A stretch of DNA of 8,988 nt, taken from contig CATXJC010000061.1 of the NCBI GenBank assembly GCA_958369755.1, forward strand, positions 1-8,988, in the 5' to 3' direction. Both the position numbers and the translations under genes were made by a program. The DNA is from an uncultured Prevotella sp. Lineage in GTDB: Bacteria; Bacteroidota; Bacteroidia; Bacteroidales; Bacteroidaceae. The notes under the pieces were generated by a model. It was given only the letters and a program-made list of their open reading frames with translations. It was not told the origin of the DNA and did not search any database. The first letter of the stretch is position 1, and every line of letters starts with the position of its first letter. This document shows, piece by piece, positions 6,892 through 8,988 of the stretch.

Positions 6892-6934
6892 CTTGAATCA
6901 ACTTTAAAAAATAAATATGATGAAATCCTTTTCC
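6892..6934. repeat. Intergenic direct repeat, copy A
   Basis: CTTGAATCAACTTT followed by AAAAAATAAATATGATGAA and a CCTTTTCC stretch. The copy at 7009-7049 differs by about three positions over 41-43 bases. The two copies flank the terminator hairpin at 6972-7011. Confidence 0.8.
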
Positions 6935-6971
6935 ATATTTTTTTTGAATTTCTCTTCTTTACACAATAATT

Positions 6972-7011
6972 AAAGCCCGATAGGAGAGCGTTGCTGCTTC
7001 CTGTCGGGCTT
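6972..7011 (-). terminator. Intrinsic terminator of the HU-smalltalk-amidase unit
   Basis: AAGCCCGATAGGAG and the facing CTTCCTGTCGGGCTT form a stem of about 14 bp with two G-U pairs. Read on the minus strand it is followed by TTTAATTATT, whereas the plus strand has no T tract. It lies about 50 bases past the amidase stop. Confidence 0.82.
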
Positions 7012-7049
7012 GAATCAACTTAAAAAATAAATATGATGAACTCCTTTCC
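7009..7049. repeat. Intergenic direct repeat, copy B
   Basis: Second copy of the repeat at 6892-6934, lying between the terminator and the amidase stop codon. Its first bases overlap the terminator's outer arm. Confidence 0.8.
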
Positions 7050-7059
7050 GAAAATTCGG

Positions 7060-7497
7060 CTAGATGTGGAAATCTACCAACTTCAGCCATCGCTTGACAT
7101 CAAACGACGGACAGTCTTTGTGAACGTTCGGCAAATCGCGGTGGCCCAGTATCTCTGCATCAGGATAGGAGAGGCAGAGGCTCTCCAGAAGCGAATATAG
7201 AGCCTGATTCTGGGCTGGAGTGCGCGTATCGGCAGGCTTGCCGTTCTTGTCGAGACCTCCCTCATAACAGATGCCGATGCTGTGGGCATTGTAATGACGG
7301 GCATGGGCTCCTACCTCCGATTCCGGACGACCCGGATATACCACACCATCCTTCGTGATGTAATAATGATAGCCGATACTCTTGAAACCGCGGGCAAGAT
7401 GGCAGGCCTCCAACTGCTCGAATGTGAAATCCTGAGTCACTCTCGTGGCAGAACAGTGGATCACGATGAGTGAAATGCTACGATGTTTCTGTGTCAT
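7060..7497 (-). CDS. N-acetylmuramoyl-L-alanine amidase, T7-lysozyme type
   Basis: The enzyme cuts the amide bond between muramic acid and L-alanine in peptidoglycan, using zinc. The 145-residue product is a single Amidase_2/PGRP domain about the size of T7 lysozyme (151). All key residues are in place: zinc ligands H14 (in IVIHCSA), H119 (in GHRDL) and C129 (in KDCPSFD), with Y43 (in GYHYYITKDG) and K127 as the catalytic pair, matching T7 H17, Y46, H122, K128 and C130 almost one for one. No signal peptide is visible, so export would need help, or lysis. A GTG start at 7530 is possible, but the ATG at 7497 has AAGGGAGG five bases upstream, a strong Shine-Dalgarno and rare in this phylum. It is last in the cassette, 16 bases after the smalltalk stop. 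Confidence 0.94.
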   Translation of the reverse strand: MTQKHRSISLIVIHCSATRVTQDFTFEQLEACHLARGFKSIGYHYYITKDGVVYPGRPESEVGAHARHYNAHSIGICYEGGLDKNGKPADTRTPAQNQALYSLLESLCLSYPDAEILGHRDLPNVHKDCPSFDVKRWLKLVDFHI

Positions 7498-7502
7498 GGC
7501 AA

Positions 7503-7510
7503 CCTCCCTT
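7503..7510 (-). promoter_or_regulatory. Strong Shine-Dalgarno of the amidase gene
   Basis: AAGGGAGG on the minus strand with a five-base spacer to the ATG at 7497. The other genes here have A-rich leaders without such a motif, so this one both fixes the start and stands out. Confidence 0.75.
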
Positions 7511-7513
7511 CTT

Positions 7514-7603
7514 TTAGCAGTTCTGTACACAGAATGAGCTGGCTACAGCTGTTAATACCGTGATGAGGAAATTGATGATGGTTTTCCAATTTACTTTTTT
7601 CAT
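7514..7603 (-). CDS. Smalltalk-type mini membrane protein, 29 residues
   Basis: A 30-codon frame opens with MKKVNWKTIINFLITVLTAV and ends in ASSFCVQNC. The pattern of MKK, an Asn-Trp-Lys-Thr, one hydrophobic helix (about residues 9-24) and one or two Cys near the C terminus matches what I recall as the smalltalk family of Bacteroidales, which habitually sits beside an HU-like gene and an N-acetylmuramoyl-L-alanine amidase, exactly as here. Its function is unknown. The helix is long enough to insert into or across the membrane. It is not a classical lipoprotein: no lipobox precedes the Cys. The start is preceded by AAAAAACAAAGCAAA. The amidase follows after 16 bases, so the two are surely co-transcribed. 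Confidence 0.85.
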   Translation of the reverse strand: MKKVNWKTIINFLITVLTAVASSFCVQNC

Positions 7604-7889
7604 TTTGCTTTGTTTTTTAATGATTAATACTAAGTGGATAATGATAGTCACATGCTTGTTTTAGTGGTTGAAATTTAGTTTCAGTAAGCGTTTCTGGAAG
7701 AAGAAGGGCGGGGGAGTAACTGCCAGCCCGGATACCCGTAAAAGGCAGGTTCTTGGGTCATTATGATTTGCTGTTTATCCGTAATCGTCAGGATGAAAAC
7801 CAGCCGCTTTGTGCCTTCGGAATATCCCTGTCGCCGGTCAGTTCATTCCTTCCTTCTTCTGTCGTTTCGCATATTTGAGAGACGGATTA
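7604..7889 (-). other. Spacer between the HU and smalltalk genes
   Basis: These 286 bases hold no convincing gene and no TAnnTTTG on the minus strand, so smalltalk and the amidase probably depend on the HU promoter. A 26-codon frame on the minus strand (7681-7761, beginning MTQEPAFYGYPGW) lacks a ribosome site and is doubtful. CTGCC (7720-7724) and GGCAG (7744-7748) could close a weak hairpin. Confidence 0.5.
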
Positions 7890-7906
7890 CTACTCCAGAC
7901 CGTCTC
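7879..7906 (-). other. Stem-loop spanning the HU stop codon
   Basis: GAGACGG (7879-7885) and CCGTCTC (7900-7906) form a perfect 7-bp stem whose 14-base loop contains the HU gene's TAG. No T tract follows, so it is not a simple terminator. It may slow exonucleases or tune read-through to the genes downstream. Confidence 0.5.
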
Positions 7907-8444
7907 CGTTGTCGCCTGTTCCGTCGGTGCTGCCGCCCTGTGATGTACCGCCGCCCCCAGTGGTACCGCCGCCCCCAGTGGTTCCGCCGCCCTGTGTGGT
8001 ATCGCCAGTGGTGTTATCGCCTGCAGCGCTCTCGCTAGAGTTGAGAAGATCCATGGCGTTCTTGGCGTTGGCATCGAGAGAGAGCTGTGTGTTGCTGAGC
8101 TTGCCGGTAGCACGTGCTCTGAGGCGGTAGCCTTCTACAAACTTGGCGAGGCTCCACTCCTTGATGCTGGCGGCTCCCATCTTGTTGATGATGCCGATGG
8201 AGAAGATGGCGAGGTTGTCTATCTTCACAGCCTTGTTCTGGAGTACGAGCTCCTTCACGCAGCTCACCATATCGGTGAGAAGGCCCTTGATGGCACCCTT
8301 CGAGAACGGGGTGTTGTGGCTCGCCATGTGTTCGGCGAGTTCATCGATGCCGATGGTTTCTGTTACTACTGGTCGCGCATAATACTTGCCATACGCTTCC
8401 TTGATTGTCTTGTTCTTGTTCTTCGCTAATTTGATGAGAATCAT
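7890..8444 (-). CDS. HU-like DNA-binding protein with Gly/Thr-rich tail
   Basis: The 184-residue product belongs to the HU-like proteins of Bacteroidales and some phages (HU-HIG type). Residues 1-117 form the HU-like core: KYYARPV (20-26), a helical IDELAEHMAS region, VKELVLQNKAVKIDNLAIFSIGI (63-85) as the central strand region, and FVEGYRLRARATG (102-114), a basic segment likely to touch DNA. Residues 141-184 are a disordered Gly/Thr/Ser/Asp tail with hexapeptide repeats and an acidic end. Similar tails are common in this family. The start ATG is the first in frame, 84 bases after a good -7 element. It heads the cassette with smalltalk and the amidase. DNA binding is by homology; the target is unknown, and self-regulation is a guess from the repeats upstream. 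Confidence 0.9.
   Translation of the reverse strand: MILIKLAKNKNKTIKEAYGKYYARPVVTETIGIDELAEHMASHNTPFSKGAIKGLLTDMVSCVKELVLQNKAVKIDNLAIFSIGIINKMGAASIKEWSLAKFVEGYRLRARATGKLSNTQLSLDANAKNAMDLLNSSESAAGDNTTGDTTQGGGTTGGGGTTGGGGTSQGGSTDGTGDNGDGLE
7946..7999. repeat. 18-bp tandem repeat in the HU tail
   Basis: TACCGCCGCCCCCAGTGG occurs at 7946-7963 and identically at 7964-7981, with a diverged third copy at 7982-7999. On the coding strand each unit gives GGGGTT. Identical neighbours suggest recent slippage, so copy number may vary between strains without breaking the frame. Confidence 0.85.
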
Positions 8445-8481
8445 ACTTTTAAAAATTTAGTTTTAGTAAAAAGCAGTCTGT

Positions 8482-8495
8482 GTCTCCGCCGAGAC
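8482..8495 (-). promoter_or_regulatory. Hairpin in the HU leader
   Basis: GTCTC (8482-8486) and GAGAC (8491-8495) make a 5-bp stem with a four-base loop; GCAG (8473-8476) and CTGC (8501-8504) could add an outer stem across a symmetric internal loop. It lies in the predicted 5' untranslated region, about 40 bases before the ATG. Confidence 0.45.
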
Positions 8496-8527
8496 CGTTG
8501 CTGCATCAACCTCTCTGATTGACGATA

Positions 8528-8535
8528 CAAAGATA
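8528..8535 (-). promoter_or_regulatory. -7 promoter element of the HU-smalltalk-amidase unit
   Basis: TATCTTTG on the minus strand, preceded by TTG, fits TAnnTTTG. A possible -33 TTG lies near 8552-8554, 16-17 bases upstream, a little short. The predicted leader is about 75 bases. Confidence 0.65.
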
Positions 8536-8540
8536 CAACA

Positions 8541-8590
8541 TTCCCGAACCCCCAACTATGCGATTTGTGCGATTTGCAGGGATTCGGGAA
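8541..8590. promoter_or_regulatory. Repeat-rich likely control site upstream of the HU promoter
   Basis: TTCCCGAA (8541-8548) and TTCGGGAA (8583-8590) are perfect inverted arms. Between them lies the tandem direct repeat GCGATTTGT/GCGATTTGC (8560-8568, 8569-8577). The block overlaps and extends upstream of the expected -33 region of the HU promoter, where an activator or repressor would bind. Confidence 0.55.
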
Positions 8591-8596
8591 AAAAAG

Positions 8597-8638
8597 GTTG
8601 AAAAAAGTGGTATTTTTTTATGTTACTGAACTTTCAAC
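8597..8638. repeat. Inverted repeat GTTGAAA/TTTCAAC
   Basis: Perfect 7-bp arms at 8597-8603 and 8632-8638 around a 28-base AT-rich centre, between the divergent HU and ATPase promoters. It may be a second protein site; chance is possible in AT-rich DNA. Confidence 0.35.
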
Positions 8639-8716
8639 GATGTATAGCGGAGCGCAGGGATATATAGCATAAGAATTGCTTTTATCTGAAAATAAAGACA
8701 TTTTATTCCGCATTAT

Positions 8717-8747
8717 TTTGCAGATACCAACTTTTTTCGTAACTTTG
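8717..8747 (+). promoter_or_regulatory. Promoter of the AAA-ATPase-like gene
   Basis: TTTG at 8717-8720, a 19-base spacer and TAACTTTG at 8740-8747 give a full match to the Bacteroidota promoter consensus with ideal spacing. The leader is only about 20 bases and is A-rich, with no Shine-Dalgarno. Confidence 0.82.
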
Positions 8748-8773
8748 CCAAAAATTCAATAAAAAGCAACAAT

Positions 8774-8988
8774 ATGAAATATCCTATAGGAATACAAGAC
8801 TTTGGAAAAATCAGAGATGATGGTTATGTCTATCTTGACAAGACAGACTTGATTTATGATTTAGTACACAATGGGAATATATATTTTCTGAGTCGTCCAA
8901 GACGATTCGGAAAGTCTTTGTTGATTTCTACCTTGGAATGCTACTTCCAAGGAAAAAAAGAATTGTTTAAAGGACTTGCCATCGAACA
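8774..8988 (+). CDS. AAA-ATPase-like / PD-(D/E)XK family protein (3' end cut off)
   Basis: Only the first 71 residues lie in the window. They start MKYPIGIQDFGKIRDDGYVYLDK and hold FLSRPRRFGKSLLISTL (residues 39-54), the Walker A-like signature of the AAA-ATPase-like family (Pfam AAA-ATPase_like), followed by YFQGKKELFKGL. Full-length members have about 500-570 residues and usually end in a PD-(D/E)XK nuclease-like domain, which cannot be seen here. The family is greatly expanded in Prevotella and Bacteroides; its role is unknown, though mobile-element or defence links are suspected. The start is set by the family's typical N terminus and a consensus promoter just upstream. Confidence 0.88.
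   Translation, partial: MKYPIGIQDFGKIRDDGYVYLDKTDLIYDLVHNGNIYFLSRPRRFGKSLLISTLECYFQGKKELFKGLAIE

Noticed and set aside
6767..6901. N-terminal extension of tcdA by 45 residues
   Set aside because: The extra sequence is AT-rich, unlike the family, and includes the likely promoter element at 6806-6813. Family similarity begins after MENK/MERG.
6917..6973. 18-residue plus-strand frame beginning in direct repeat copy A
   Set aside because: No promoter, and the hairpin that follows has no plus-strand T tract, so there is no sign of a transcript in that direction.
7498..7530. GTG start giving the amidase 11 more residues
   Set aside because: The extension overlaps the smalltalk stop and contains the strong Shine-Dalgarno that serves the ATG at 7497.
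7763..8038. Plus-strand Arg-rich frame opposite the HU tail
   Set aside because: It comes from the repeated GC-rich tail codons read in reverse; the HU frame explains the region.
8541..8590. CRISPR-like array
   Set aside because: Only two adjacent 9-bp units with no spacers; more consistent with a control site.

Overview
The window looks like chromosomal DNA of a Bacteroidales bacterium, most likely of the Prevotella/Segatella group. Four things point there. Promoters carry the Bacteroidota -7 element TAnnTTTG, and one has a well-spaced TTTG-N19-TAnnTTTG. Leaders are A-rich and mostly lack a Shine-Dalgarno. An Rnf operon end is present. A gene set typical of this order lies on the right: HU-like protein, 'smalltalk' mini-protein and T7-type amidase. 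No tRNA, rRNA, insertion sequence or CRISPR array was seen.

Left part (1-3463): the 3' end of rnfA (+) is the last gene of an ion-translocating ferredoxin:NAD oxidoreductase operon and is closed by a strong hairpin. It converges on a secreted protein (-) of unknown function with an LTxxQ-like motif, an aromatic middle and a long Asn/Gly/Ser-rich tail carrying many FG dipeptides. A 318-bp divergent region with two inverted repeats and a promoter on each side separates this gene from uxaB (+), a tagaturonate reductase of galacturonate catabolism.

Middle (3464-6766): kup (-), a potassium uptake permease, converges on uxaB across a hairpin terminator. A near-identical copy of that hairpin lies 2.2 kb away, downstream of tcdA (-). 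TcdA makes the cyclic form of the t6A modification in tRNA. Each of these genes appears to be transcribed alone from its own promoter.

Right part (6767-8988): a minus-strand cassette reads HU-like DNA-binding protein with a Gly/Thr-rich tail, then a 286-bp spacer, then a 29-residue membrane peptide of the smalltalk type, then a T7-lysozyme-like amidase with every catalytic residue present. One promoter with adjacent direct and inverted repeats precedes the HU gene, and a hairpin terminator follows the amidase. No other promoter was found inside, so it probably acts as one unit. Its function is not known to me; it resembles domesticated phage or mobile-element parts. Divergent from it, the start of an AAA-ATPase-like/PD-(D/E)XK family gene runs off the right edge.

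The best lead for new biology is the HU-smalltalk-amidase cassette with its repeat-bearing control region. Secondary leads are the FG-repeat secreted protein and the duplicated terminator and intergenic repeats.
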